Shown in pieces: positions 37,268 through 46,831 of a DNA stretch of 64,000 nt. The position numbers and the translations under genes are program-made. The notes under the pieces are model-generated. The model saw nothing but the letters and a program-made list of their open reading frames with translations, searched no databases and had not been told where the DNA came from. The DNA comes from an uncultured Clostridia bacterium (lineage in GTDB: Bacteria; Bacillota; Clostridia; Christensenellales; Aristaeellaceae). Positions within the stretch are counted from its first letter, which is position 1, and every line of letters starts with the position of its first letter. The stretch is taken from NCBI GenBank assembly GCA_946407745.1, contig CAMJPQ010000001.1, positions 124,001-188,000 of the forward strand, read 5' to 3'.

Positions 37268-37849
37268 TCACTCTTCTTTTCGAAGCACAATATGTCCGTT
37301 CTCAATTCCGTCCACAACGGCAAGGCTGATCACCTTCAAACCGCTTGCGCGAAGGCGTTTTCCGCCGCCCTGGAAGCCTTTTTCGACACAGACAGCCGCG
37401 CCGACCGGTACGCTGCGGGCCTGGCGGCAGATGCTCAGCAGACCTTCGATGGCCTCGCCGTTTGCGAGGAAGTCATCCACTATCAGTACTTTCATCCCTT
37501 CTGTAAGGAAAGAACGGCTGACACAGATGCTGTTCATCTGCTGGTGCGTGAAGGAGTAAACATTTGCCTGATAAACATCCGTACCCACATTGCTGTGCCC
37601 TGATTTCTTTGCAAAAACAACCGGGATATTGCCAAAGGCCTGAGCCACGGTGATGGCCACAGCGATTCCGCTGGCCTCTACCGTCAGGATGCAGTCAACA
37701 GCTTCTCCCTGAAACGCGCGGTAGATTTCCTGACCCATATCCGTAGCGAGCTTTACATCAATACGGTGGTTTAGGAAGCTGTCCACTTTCACAATATCCT
37801 TGCCAATACCGATTCCCTGCTGCTCAATGGCCTGTCGCAGTTCCTTCAT
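37268..37849 (-). CDS. xpt: Xanthine phosphoribosyltransferase
   Basis: 193-residue type I phosphoribosyltransferase that salvages xanthine to XMP with PRPP. The Xpt pattern is clear: KVDSFLNHRIDVKLATDMG, ILTVEASGIAVA and the PRPP loop VLIVDDFLANGEAIEGL. The gene is the last of the purine operon, 18 bases after purB, which places salvage under the same control as de novo synthesis. Confidence 0.95.
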   Translation of the reverse strand: MKELRQAIEQQGIGIGKDIVKVDSFLNHRIDVKLATDMGQEIYRAFQGEAVDCILTVEASGIAVAITVAQAFGNIPVVFAKKSGHSNVGTDVYQANVYSFTHQQMNSICVSRSFLTEGMKVLIVDDFLANGEAIEGLLSICRQARSVPVGAAVCVEKGFQGGGKRLRASGLKVISLAVVDGIENGHIVLRKEE

Positions 37850-37867
37850 TTGAAAGATACCTCCCTG

Positions 37868-39301
37868 TCATACGTACAGTTCTTGTTTTTCGCCTAAAAG
37901 ATCGCTGTTTTCCCTGAGCACCGGCTCAATCACTTCGCGAAGGAAGTCTTCCACCTGTTCCTCACTTCGCCCGGTAAACTTGGAAGGCTGAAGTATTTCT
38001 TCGAGTTCCCCTCTGTCCAACTGGAACTGCTCGTCTCCAAGCAAACGCTCGATCAGGTCATTTGTACCGCCTTCAGATTTTACGTGATTTGCGGCAGCCT
38101 GGCTGTGCACACGGAGCCGCTCGTGTAACTCCTGGCGGTTTCCGCCTTTGCGCACAGCGTCCATCATGATGTTTTCGGTGGCCATAAAGGGAAGCTCGGC
38201 CATGACTCGCTGCCGGATGACCTTTTCATAGACCACCAGGCCATCGCAGACATTCATCATGATATTCAGTATCGCATCCACAGCGAGGAAAGCTTCCGCA
38301 ACAGCGACTCGCTTGTTTGCGCTGTCGTCCAGCGTCCGCTCAAAGAACTGTGTACCCGCAGTGAGCGCGGGATTGAGTGCGTCAGCCATCACGTAGCGCG
38401 CCAGCGCGTCAATGCGCTCGCAGCGCATGGGATTGCGCTTGTAGGGCATGGCGGAGGAGCCGATTTGTTTTTTCTCAAAGGGCTCCTCCATTTCCTTGAA
38501 GGATGCCAACAGCCGCATATCATAAGCAAACTTTGAGGCAGACTGGGCGATGCCGCTCAGCACGGAAAGAACCTGATAATCCACCTTGCGTGAGTAGGTC
38601 TGGCCCGACACAGGCACTACTCTCTCAAAGCCGAGGCTTTGTGCGATTTCATTCTCGACTGCCCGGATTTTTTCACTGTCACCGTGAAACAGCTCCACAA
38701 AGGAAGCCTGAGTGCCGGTTGTGCCCTTTGAGCCGAGGAGAGTCAGTGTGGACAGCCGGTGGCAGACCTCGGTATAGTCCATATACAGCTCGTTCAGCCA
38801 GAGCGTTGCGCGCTTGCCCACGGTCGTCAGCTGCGCCGGCTGCAGATGCGTATAGGCCAGGCAAGGCAGAGCCTTGTTTTTCCGCGCAAAGCCTGCCAGG
38901 AGCGAAATCACATTCAGCAGCTTGCGGCGTACTACCTGCAGTGCATCTCTGTGGATGAGTATGTCCGTGTTATCACCTACATAGCAAGAGGTGGCTCCCA
39001 AATGGATGATGCCGGCGGCCGAAGGGCACTGCAGTCCATAGGCGTATATATGGCTCATAACGTCGTGGCGCACCTCGCGCTCACGTCGCATGGCGTCCTC
39101 GTAATTGATATCCTCCTGATGAGCCTCCAGCTCGGCAATCTGCTCGTCGGTGATCTCAAGGCCCTGGTTCTTTTCAGCTTTGGCCAGGGCGATCCACAGC
39201 TTTCTCCAGGTGCGGAACTTATGATCCTCAGAGAAGAGATACTGCATTTCCTCGCTGGCATAGCGGGTGGAAAAAGGACTCTGATATCTGTTGTGCTCCA
39301 T
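37868..39301 (-). CDS. purB: Adenylosuccinate lyase
   Basis: 477-residue fumarase-superfamily lyase catalysing two steps: SAICAR to AICAR, and adenylosuccinate to AMP. The superfamily signature is EKKQIGSSAMPYKRNPMRCER. HLGATSCYVGDNTD and KGTTGTQASFVELF carry other active-site residues. The length is that of the longer eukaryote-like PurB group rather than the ~430-residue B. subtilis type. It lies 8 bases after purL. Confidence 0.95.
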   Translation of the reverse strand: MEHNRYQSPFSTRYASEEMQYLFSEDHKFRTWRKLWIALAKAEKNQGLEITDEQIAELEAHQEDINYEDAMRREREVRHDVMSHIYAYGLQCPSAAGIIHLGATSCYVGDNTDILIHRDALQVVRRKLLNVISLLAGFARKNKALPCLAYTHLQPAQLTTVGKRATLWLNELYMDYTEVCHRLSTLTLLGSKGTTGTQASFVELFHGDSEKIRAVENEIAQSLGFERVVPVSGQTYSRKVDYQVLSVLSGIAQSASKFAYDMRLLASFKEMEEPFEKKQIGSSAMPYKRNPMRCERIDALARYVMADALNPALTAGTQFFERTLDDSANKRVAVAEAFLAVDAILNIMMNVCDGLVVYEKVIRQRVMAELPFMATENIMMDAVRKGGNRQELHERLRVHSQAAANHVKSEGGTNDLIERLLGDEQFQLDRGELEEILQPSKFTGRSEEQVEDFLREVIEPVLRENSDLLGEKQELYV

Positions 39302-39309
39302 GGTTCACC

Positions 39310-42300
39310 TCAAGCAAAGTAAGCGATGCCGCCTTCAAACAGGGGCTGGTAGCAGTTGCCGTCAATATTCTTGTAAAGATAACGGCCGCTGCGCTCAGTA
39401 TGACCCATCTTCCCAAGAATTCGGCCGTCAGGGCTTGTGATGCCCTCTACAGCCAGCATACTGCCGTTGGGGTTAAAGCGCCGGTCCATCGACGCCTCGC
39501 CGCTCAGATCCACATACTGGGTCGCGATCTGGCCGTTCTGCGCCAGCTTGCGGATCAGATCCTCCGGACCAACGAACCGTCCTTCACCGTGTGATATGGC
39601 AATGGTATGCATGTCCCCTACTTCGCATTTCTGCAGCCACGGGCTCAGATTTGAAGAAACGCGTGTTTGCACCGTCATGGACTGATGACGGCCGATTTCG
39701 TTTACCGCCAGTGTGGGGCAGCTGCTATCGGTATCAATGATCCGGCCGAAGGGCACCAGACCCAGCTTGATCAGTGCCTGGAAGCCGTTGCAAATGCCAA
39801 GCATCAGGCCGCTGCGCTTTTCCAGCAGATCCGCTACAGCATCCTTCATTTGAGGATTGCGGAAGAAGGCCGTGATAAACTTTGCGCTTCCATCCGGCTC
39901 ATCTCCTCCGGAAAAGCCGCCGGGCAGAATGATCATCTGGCTCCGGGCAATGGCACGGGCCGCTGCGTCGATTGAGGCTTCAATGTTTTGCGGACTCAGG
40001 TTGTTGATCACCAGCACCTCGGCCCTGCCGCCTGCACGTTCAATGGCTCTTGCAGTGTCATACTCGCAGTTGGTACCGGGGAAGACCGGAATAAAGGCTG
40101 TCGGCTTTGCCACGGTGACAGGTGATTTGCAGACTGCAGGTGCTGAGTACGAAACAGTTTCCGCTTTCTGTCCCTCGCGGCCACGATAGGAGAAGACCTT
40201 ATCCAGCTTTCCTTCATACAGCGCCTGCATGGGCTCAAGCGGAACCCTGTCTCCTTCATATTCGAAGGCCCATTCGGGAATAGTGTCTCCTACCTTTTCG
40301 CCGATATCACAGTCATCCGCGCATTCAAGCAGCAGGGCACCAATTCGCTGATCAAACAGGTCATCGCTGTAATCGTCATCGATCCTTGTGCCGATTCCGT
40401 TGCCAAGGCCCATTTTGAACAGTCCTTCGGCGATGCCGCCCAATCCTACCGCCCACGCGGACACTACCTGGCCGGCCTGGACATCTTTCTGCACCTCGTC
40501 AAACTGAGCGGACAGCGCTTCTGCGTTGAAGGGATCACAGGCTGCAATACGAATCTGATGCCCGACCTGCTTGAACTCGGGAGAGATGATGTGTTCGGCC
40601 TTTCCAGGGGCGATTGCAAAGGAGCACAGCGTTGGCGGCACGTGCAGCTGTTCGAATGTGCCGCTCATGGAGTCCTTTCCTCCGATAGCGGCCAGGCCCA
40701 GGTTCAGCTGCGCGTCCAAAGCGCCGAGCAGCGCGGAGAGCGGCTTTCCCCATACATCAGGGGAATCAGTCATCCGCTCAAAATACTCCTGGAAGGTCAG
40801 ATAAGCGCTGCGCCAGGGAAGACCCGCTGCAACAAGCTTGGCGACGCTTTCCACCACAGCGAGATAGGCGCCTGCATAAGGGCTCTGCTCTTCAAGCTCC
40901 GGATGGAAGCCGTAGGCCATGCCGCTGACGGTGTCCGTCTCCCCGGCGACAGGCAGCTTTGCGACCATGGTCTGTATGGGAGTCAGTCTGTTTTTCCCGC
41001 CAAAGGGCATCAGCACAGTCGCGGCACCGATTGTCGAATCAAAGCGTTCACTCAGGCCCTGCTTGGAGCAGATGTTCAGACTGGAGACCATGGCTGCCAG
41101 CTTTTCGGTGAAGGTCGAGCCTTCGAATGCCACAGGTTTGATTTCTGAATCCGCAACGCTCGCTCTTGCGTGTTTTTCCGCGCCGTTAGAATTCAGGAAG
41201 CTCCGGGATACATCCACAATGAGCTGTCCCTTCCAGGTCATTTGCAGACGCGGCGTTTCCGTCACTTCGGCCACAACAGTAGCTTCGAGGTTTTCCGCGG
41301 CTGCTTCTGCAAGGAACTGATCGACGTCTTCCGGCGCAAGCACTACTGCCATTCGCTCCTGGCTTTCCGAGATGGCCAGCTCCGTACCGTCCAGACCATC
41401 GTATTTCCGGGGAACGCTGTCGAGGTTGATCAGCAGGCCGTCTGCCAACTCGCCAATGGCAACAGATACGCCACCTGCGCCAAAGTCATTGCAGCGCTTG
41501 ATCAGCCTGGTCACTTCACCTTTGCGGAAAAGGCGCTGCAGCTTTCGCTCCGTCGGGGCATTGCCCTTCTGCACCTCCGCGCCGCAGGTTTCAATCGAGG
41601 TCACCTTGTGAGATTTTGAAGAACCTGTCGCGCCGCCGATGCCGTCGCGGCCGGTGCGTCCGCCAAGCAAAACAACCTTATCACCGGGAAGCGGCTGCTC
41701 ACGGCGCACGTGGTTCAGCGGCGCTGCCGCGACAACGGCGCCGATTTCAAGACGCTTGGCGGCATAGCCGGGATGATACTGCTCATCCACAAGCCCGGTA
41801 GCCAGACCGATCTGGTTTCCGTAAGAGGAATAGCCGGCTGCCGCGGTAGTAACAAGCTTCCGCTGCGGCAGCTTTCCAGGCAGTGTATCTGCAACAGGCA
41901 CCAGGGGGTCGGCCGCGCCGGTGACACGCATGGCCTGATACACATAAGCCCGACCGGACAGCGGATCACGGATGGCACCGCCGATGCACGTGGCCGCACC
42001 GCCAAAGGGCTCGATTTCGGTGGGGTGATTGTGTGTCTCGTTTTTGAACATGAGCAGCCAGGGCTCTTCCTGACCGTTTACGTCAACAGGGATCCGGATG
42101 GAACAGGCGTTAATTTCGTCGCTCGTGTCAATGTTGGGGAGTCTGCCCTGTTTCTTCAGCAGCTTCGCACCGATGGTTGCTACATCCATCAGGTTTACAG
42201 GCCGCTGCCTGTCTCCGTACACCTGCTTGCGCGCGTCGAGGTAACGCTGATAGGCTGCCCTGATCTTCTCCCCTTCCAGTGACACCTCATCCAGTGAGGT

Positions 42301-42984
42301 CAGGAAGGTTGTATGGCGGCAGTGATCACTCCAATAGGTGTCGAGCATACGGATTTCCGTCAATGTCGGATCCCGGCCTTCCTTCCGGAAGTAGTCCTGG
42401 CAGTATGCCAGATCGCTCTCATCCATCGCAAGCCCGTATCTGCGTACAAATTCGCTGACGGCACTTGCATCCATGCCGATGAAACCTGACAGTGTCTCCA
42501 CGTGGTCAGGCGTGGTGTAATTCTGGCGGAGTGTTTCACAGGTATCCAGGCTCGCTTCACGGGCTTCCACAGGGTTGATGACGTGGTGCTTGACCCTGCT
42601 CAGTTCTTCCTCAGAGAAGGCTCCCTCCAGCAGATAGACCTTTGCGGTTCTGACAACAGGACGCTCGCAGCGGCCCAGCAGCTGAATGCACTCCTCACAG
42701 CTGTCTGCCCTTTGATCAAACTGGCCGGGCAGGTATTCCACAGCGAACACAGCGTCCGCTTCCGGGAGAGCCGTAAAGGTATTGTCCATCTGAGGCTCGG
42801 AAAAGACAACCGGCAGGCATTGCTGGTACAGTTCATCAGCGATGCCCTCTACATCATACCGGTTTATGATGCGCAGGCCCGTTACGGATTTGATCAGCAG
42901 TATATGCCTGATTTCGTGCAGAAGCTGCTGCGCCTCCACAGCAAAGGCAGGCTTTTTTTCCACATAGATGCGACGAACGCTCAT
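39310..42984 (-). CDS. purL: Phosphoribosylformylglycinamidine synthase, fused PurL-PurQ
   Basis: 1224-residue single-chain FGAM synthase. The synthetase part has DTYWSDHCRHTTF, MFKNETHNHPTEIEPFGGAATCIGG and GGKDSMSGTF. The C-terminal ~260 residues are the class I glutaminase domain: VFPGTNCEYDTARAIERAGG, the nucleophile Cys in LGICNGFQALIKLGL, and AISHGEGRF with the catalytic His and Glu. It converts FGAR to FGAM with glutamine and ATP. Because the subunits are fused, no separate purQ or purS is required, and neither is present. The gene overlaps purD by four bases. Confidence 0.96.
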   Translation of the reverse strand: MSVRRIYVEKKPAFAVEAQQLLHEIRHILLIKSVTGLRIINRYDVEGIADELYQQCLPVVFSEPQMDNTFTALPEADAVFAVEYLPGQFDQRADSCEECIQLLGRCERPVVRTAKVYLLEGAFSEEELSRVKHHVINPVEAREASLDTCETLRQNYTTPDHVETLSGFIGMDASAVSEFVRRYGLAMDESDLAYCQDYFRKEGRDPTLTEIRMLDTYWSDHCRHTTFLTSLDEVSLEGEKIRAAYQRYLDARKQVYGDRQRPVNLMDVATIGAKLLKKQGRLPNIDTSDEINACSIRIPVDVNGQEEPWLLMFKNETHNHPTEIEPFGGAATCIGGAIRDPLSGRAYVYQAMRVTGAADPLVPVADTLPGKLPQRKLVTTAAAGYSSYGNQIGLATGLVDEQYHPGYAAKRLEIGAVVAAAPLNHVRREQPLPGDKVVLLGGRTGRDGIGGATGSSKSHKVTSIETCGAEVQKGNAPTERKLQRLFRKGEVTRLIKRCNDFGAGGVSVAIGELADGLLINLDSVPRKYDGLDGTELAISESQERMAVVLAPEDVDQFLAEAAAENLEATVVAEVTETPRLQMTWKGQLIVDVSRSFLNSNGAEKHARASVADSEIKPVAFEGSTFTEKLAAMVSSLNICSKQGLSERFDSTIGAATVLMPFGGKNRLTPIQTMVAKLPVAGETDTVSGMAYGFHPELEEQSPYAGAYLAVVESVAKLVAAGLPWRSAYLTFQEYFERMTDSPDVWGKPLSALLGALDAQLNLGLAAIGGKDSMSGTFEQLHVPPTLCSFAIAPGKAEHIISPEFKQVGHQIRIAACDPFNAEALSAQFDEVQKDVQAGQVVSAWAVGLGGIAEGLFKMGLGNGIGTRIDDDYSDDLFDQRIGALLLECADDCDIGEKVGDTIPEWAFEYEGDRVPLEPMQALYEGKLDKVFSYRGREGQKAETVSYSAPAVCKSPVTVAKPTAFIPVFPGTNCEYDTARAIERAGGRAEVLVINNLSPQNIEASIDAAARAIARSQMIILPGGFSGGDEPDGSAKFITAFFRNPQMKDAVADLLEKRSGLMLGICNGFQALIKLGLVPFGRIIDTDSSCPTLAVNEIGRHQSMTVQTRVSSNLSPWLQKCEVGDMHTIAISHGEGRFVGPEDLIRKLAQNGQIATQYVDLSGEASMDRRFNPNGSMLAVEGITSPDGRILGKMGHTERSGRYLYKNIDGNCYQPLFEGGIAYFA

Positions 42985-44261
42985 ACCTTTTCCTCCGCTT
43001 TCAGCGCGCGCTGGCCGATATCACGGCGCATAAAGCTGTGCTCAAAATGAATCTGATCTGCCGCTTTGTAGGCCTTGTCGATCGCCTCGCGCAGGGTTGC
43101 TGCTGTGGCTGTGACGCCAAGCACGCGGCCGCCGCTTGTCACGATGCCTGCATCGGTCAGCTTTGTACCTGCGTGATACACATGCGCGGCCTGGTTGGCC
43201 GCTTCAATGCCGGAGATCGCAAAGCCCTTTTCATAGCTGACAGGATAACCGCCGGAAGCGATGACCACGCAGCAGGCGCTCTCCTGTGAGAACTCAACAG
43301 GCGTCTGATCCAGCGTGCCGTCGACCGTAGCCTGCATGACCGTCAGCAAATCGCTCTTGAGAAGCGGGAGAACAACCTGCGTCTCTGGGTCGCCGAAGCG
43401 GCAGTTGTATTCAATCACCTTCGGTCCATCGGCAGTCAGCATCAGACCAAAGTACAGGCAGCCCCTGAAGGTGCGGCCTTCCCGGTTCATAGCCTCAATG
43501 GTCGGCAGGAAAATCTCTTTCATCGCGCGCTCAGCGATATCATGGGTATAATAGGGGTTGGGCGCGACTGTGCCCATGCCACCGGTGTTCAGGCCGACAT
43601 CTCCATCCAGGGCGCGCTTGTGATCCATGGAGGATACCATCGGAACCACGGTCCTGCCGTCGGTAAAGGCAAGCACGGAAACTTCCGGCCCCTCAAGGTA
43701 TTCCTCGATAACAACAGAGCGGCCGGCAGCACCGAACTTCTCTTCCTTCATCATGGCGCGCACTGCGGAGATAGCCTTCTCTTTAGTCTCGCAAATCAGC
43801 ACACCCTTGCCCAGCGCCAGTCCATCCGCCTTCACCACCAGAGGGAAGACAGCGTCCTCTCTGAGAAAACGCTCAGCCGCCTCGTAGCTGCGGAAGGTGC
43901 GGTACTGCGCTGTGGGGATGCCGTAGCGGCGCATCAGGTCTTTTGCGAAAACCTTACTTCCCTCAATCATTGCGGCGCGCTGTTCCGGACCAAAGGCGGG
44001 TATGCCGACTTTTTTCAGTGCATCGACCATACCGAGGCACAGCGGATCATCCTGCGCCACCACCACAAAATCCACAGCATGAGTCTGCGCAAAACTGACT
44101 ATGCCGGCCACATCGGTGGCGCTCAGTGGCACCAGCTCGCAGAATGCGGCCATACCACCGTTGCCAGGCGCCGCGTATATCTTTTCTACCTTTGGGTTTT
44201 CCGCGATTTTTTCAGCTATGGCATGCTCACGGCCACCGCCGCCGACAATCAATATGGTCAT
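42981..44261 (-). CDS. purD: Phosphoribosylamine-glycine ligase
   Basis: 426-residue ATP-grasp enzyme making GAR from phosphoribosylamine and glycine. Diagnostic segments are MTILIVGGGGREHAIAEKI, FGPEQRAAMIEGSKVFAKDL, VVKADGLALGKGV (ATP site) and EYNCRFGDPETQVVLPLL. Length is normal. The stop overlaps the purL start as ATGA. Confidence 0.97.
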   Translation of the reverse strand: MTILIVGGGGREHAIAEKIAENPKVEKIYAAPGNGGMAAFCELVPLSATDVAGIVSFAQTHAVDFVVVAQDDPLCLGMVDALKKVGIPAFGPEQRAAMIEGSKVFAKDLMRRYGIPTAQYRTFRSYEAAERFLREDAVFPLVVKADGLALGKGVLICETKEKAISAVRAMMKEEKFGAAGRSVVIEEYLEGPEVSVLAFTDGRTVVPMVSSMDHKRALDGDVGLNTGGMGTVAPNPYYTHDIAERAMKEIFLPTIEAMNREGRTFRGCLYFGLMLTADGPKVIEYNCRFGDPETQVVLPLLKSDLLTVMQATVDGTLDQTPVEFSQESACCVVIASGGYPVSYEKGFAISGIEAANQAAHVYHAGTKLTDAGIVTSGGRVLGVTATAATLREAIDKAYKAADQIHFEHSFMRRDIGQRALKAEEKV

Positions 44262-44288
44262 TTTGCGCCTCCTTGGAAGAGTGTTGTA

Positions 44289-45467
44289 TCAATGATGGAA
44301 CAGACGCTGATGTGTGAAGCACATCACCATACCATACAGGTTGCAGGTGTCTATCACCTGCTGGTCGCGGATCGAACCACCCGGCTGTGCCACATAGACC
44401 ACACCACTGCGGTGTGCCCGCTCAATATTGTCTCCGAAGGGGAAGAAGGCATCACTGCCCAGGCTGACGCCTGTCTGCTCGCTGAGCCATTCCCGCTTCT
44501 GCTCCTTTGTCAGCGGAGCGGGACGTTCGGTAAAGTAACGCTGCCAGCGGCCCTCGGCAAGCACCTCATCCGATTCGTCAGAGATGTATACATCAATGGT
44601 ATTGTCTCGATCCGGCCTGCCGATGGTGGGCAGGAAAGGCAGCGCAAGCACCTGAGGATGCTGGCGGAGATGCCAGTTGTCTGCCTTCTGGCCCGCCAGA
44701 CGCGTGCAGTGGATACGGCTCTGCTGTCCGGCTCCCACGCCGATAGCCTGACCATCCTTTACAAAGCACACAGAATTGGACTGTGTGTACTTGAGAGTGA
44801 TCAGGGAAATGAGCAGGTCGCGGCATGCGGCTTCTGTCAGATTCCGGTTCTCGGTCACAATCTCCTGAAGCTGTGCAGCGTTGATGGGGAGATCGTTGCG
44901 GCCCTGTTCGAACGTGACGCCGAAGACCTGCTTGTGCTCCACTGCGGCGGGCACATAGTCAGGGTCGATCTGGACGATATTGTAGCCACCCTTGCGCTTG
45001 GTTTTCAGTATATCCAGCGCTTCCTGTGTATAGCCGGGGGCGATCACACCATCGGAGACCTCCGGCTTGATCAGCAGGGCAGTTTCCCTGTCGCACACAT
45101 CACTCAGCGAGATCCAGTCTCCGAAGGAAGACATGCGGTCCGCACCTCTTGCCCGGGCATAGGCGCAGGCCAGGGGCGTGAGAACAAGATCATCCGGGAT
45201 GAAATAAATCTGGCGTAGCACATCGCTCAGCGGCAGGCCGACGGCAGCGCCTGCGGGACTGACATGCTTGAAGGAAGCGGCAGCGGGAAGGCCGGTGGCC
45301 TTCTTCAGCTCACTCACCAGCTGCCAGCCGTTCAGCGCGTCCAGGAAATTGATATAGCCGGGTCTGCCGTTCAGTACGGTGACGGGCAGCTCTCCCTCAT
45401 CCACGTAGATGCGGGCAGGCTTCTGATTGGGATTGCAGCCGTATTTCAGCTCCAGAGATTTCGACAT
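44289..45467 (-). CDS. Stand-alone AICAR formyltransferase (PurH-like without cyclohydrolase domain)
   Basis: 392-residue AICAR transformylase that transfers a formyl group from 10-formyl-THF to AICAR, giving FAICAR. It matches only the transformylase part of PurH: LKYGCNPNQKPARIY at the N-terminus, FKHVSPAGAAVGLPL with catalytic Lys and His, YTQSNSVCFVKDGQAIGVGAGQQSR, and GSDAFFPFGDNIERAHRSGV near the end. The N-terminal IMP cyclohydrolase domain of ordinary PurH (~200 residues) is missing. The gene just upstream in the operon encodes a PurO-like cyclohydrolase that can supply the missing step. Confidence 0.92.
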   Translation of the reverse strand: MSKSLELKYGCNPNQKPARIYVDEGELPVTVLNGRPGYINFLDALNGWQLVSELKKATGLPAAASFKHVSPAGAAVGLPLSDVLRQIYFIPDDLVLTPLACAYARARGADRMSSFGDWISLSDVCDRETALLIKPEVSDGVIAPGYTQEALDILKTKRKGGYNIVQIDPDYVPAAVEHKQVFGVTFEQGRNDLPINAAQLQEIVTENRNLTEAACRDLLISLITLKYTQSNSVCFVKDGQAIGVGAGQQSRIHCTRLAGQKADNWHLRQHPQVLALPFLPTIGRPDRDNTIDVYISDESDEVLAEGRWQRYFTERPAPLTKEQKREWLSEQTGVSLGSDAFFPFGDNIERAHRSGVVYVAQPGGSIRDQQVIDTCNLYGMVMCFTHQRLFHH

Positions 45468-45499
45468 GTTGACCTCCTGATCCTGTCCATTGGGTGTGG

Positions 45500-46219
45500 T
45501 TACTGCAGCTTGTTGATAATGCGGGTTGTCTTCTGTCCGGTCGCCAGGTTGATCGCGCAGCCATAGAGCGATACCTTGTTGTCCTCATTCAGCGCTTGCC
45601 ATACATCATCCATCAGCTCGTCAAAGCTGCCGTGCAATGTGACACGCTCAGGCTCACCTTCAAATGAAGGAATCGGTTCACCGTTGCAGCGGTAGGTATG
45701 GATAAAATGGCCTGTGCCTGCTGCAGGCTGAGGATACTCATAGAAGAAACGCTGCACACTGTTTTCATTGCCGCAGTCGCTCTTCAGAATGGAGAGCTTA
45801 TAGGCAGCCTTCCCTTCCGTCACAGACAGGAGGCCTGAAATACGAGGTGTAAAATTCGGCGCGTCCGGCTCAAAGGTTCGTGTGCGAAGCGCGTCCTCAA
45901 AGGTTTTCCCGGCCTCAATGAAATCGTAGATGGTATCTGTCTGATCCCCGTTGGTGACGATCAGTGTTCCGGATGAGGGAATCCGCACGGGAGCATAGAT
46001 AATCAGCGAGGGATCCAGCATTTTGCTTTCGTCAAAGGCTCTGGTCAGAATGCCGCCGTCCTGCTGCGGAACAAAAACGCGATTGCGGCTGTTCACGCTC
46101 CTGCCCATAATGAAGTAGAATACCAGCGCATATTTGCCAGATTCGTCTACGCCCAGGCAGATACCACGGCCCGGGTATTCGTTTTCATTCAGAAGCTGTT
46201 TCAGATCAAATGTCTGCAT
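45500..46219 (-). CDS. PurO-like IMP cyclohydrolase
   Basis: 239-residue protein matching the PurO/PF07826 IMP cyclohydrolase family first known from archaea. Segments I use are NEYPGRGICLGVDESGKYAL, YFIMGRSVNSRNRVF and YAPVRIPSSGTLIVTNGDQTDTIYDF. It would close FAICAR to IMP, the final step of the pathway. Its place directly before the stand-alone AICAR transformylase and 3 bases after purN supports the role. It is not homologous to the cyclohydrolase half of PurH. Confidence 0.88.
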   Translation of the reverse strand: MQTFDLKQLLNENEYPGRGICLGVDESGKYALVFYFIMGRSVNSRNRVFVPQQDGGILTRAFDESKMLDPSLIIYAPVRIPSSGTLIVTNGDQTDTIYDFIEAGKTFEDALRTRTFEPDAPNFTPRISGLLSVTEGKAAYKLSILKSDCGNENSVQRFFYEYPQPAAGTGHFIHTYRCNGEPIPSFEGEPERVTLHGSFDELMDDVWQALNEDNKVSLYGCAINLATGQKTTRIINKLQ

Positions 46220-46222
46220 GTT

Positions 46223-46831
46223 CTACCTCCTTGAATGGATCAGCTCTTCAGCAACGTGCTCGACTGCCTTTGGCAGAAGCAGCCATTCAGCCTGCTCCAT
46301 GACCCGGCGCTGCAGTGTTTCAGGCGTGTCGCCCTCCTCGACGGCAACCGCTTTTTGCGCGATAATCTCACCGCCGTCCGGAATCTCATTTACAAAATGG
46401 ACGGTTGCGCCGGTCAGCTTCACACCGCGTTTCAGCGCCTCTTCGTGAACCCGGAGGCCATAATAGCCTTTTCCGCAGAAGGAGGGGATGAGGCTCGGGT
46501 GGATGTTCAGTATACGGCGCTCATAGGCTTTGATTACATTCTCGGGCAGGATCGTCAGAAAGCCTGCCAGCACAACCAACTCGATGCGGTTCTCACGCAG
46601 CTTCTCCAGCAGCGCTTCTCCGTAGGCGTCCGCAGTCATATCCCTTGCTTTGGTCACAACACATGTCGGAATGCCGCTCTTTTCCGCACGTGTCAGTGCA
46701 TAGGCATCCGCGCGGCTGGACAGCACGAGTGACAGTTCAGCGCAGGGAAGCTGCCCCACTGCCCTGGCGTTGATCAATGCCTGAAGGTTTGTGCCGCCTC
46801 CGGAGACGAACACAGCTGTTCTGACATTCAA
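46223..46831 (-). CDS. purN: Phosphoribosylglycinamide formyltransferase
   Basis: 202-residue 10-formyl-THF-dependent GAR transformylase. Family motifs are FVSGGGTNLQALINA, VVLAGFLTILP and the catalytic ILNIHPSLIPSFCGKGYYGLRVHE, followed by TGATVHFVNEIPDGGEIIAQKAV. It overlaps purM by four bases. Confidence 0.96.
   Translation of the reverse strand: MNVRTAVFVSGGGTNLQALINARAVGQLPCAELSLVLSSRADAYALTRAEKSGIPTCVVTKARDMTADAYGEALLEKLRENRIELVVLAGFLTILPENVIKAYERRILNIHPSLIPSFCGKGYYGLRVHEEALKRGVKLTGATVHFVNEIPDGGEIIAQKAVAVEEGDTPETLQRRVMEQAEWLLLPKAVEHVAEELIHSRR

Noticed and set aside
43542..45218. 558-codon plus-strand open frame
   Set aside because: It is antisense to purD and the AICAR transformylase, which are fully recognised; this is a high-GC shadow.
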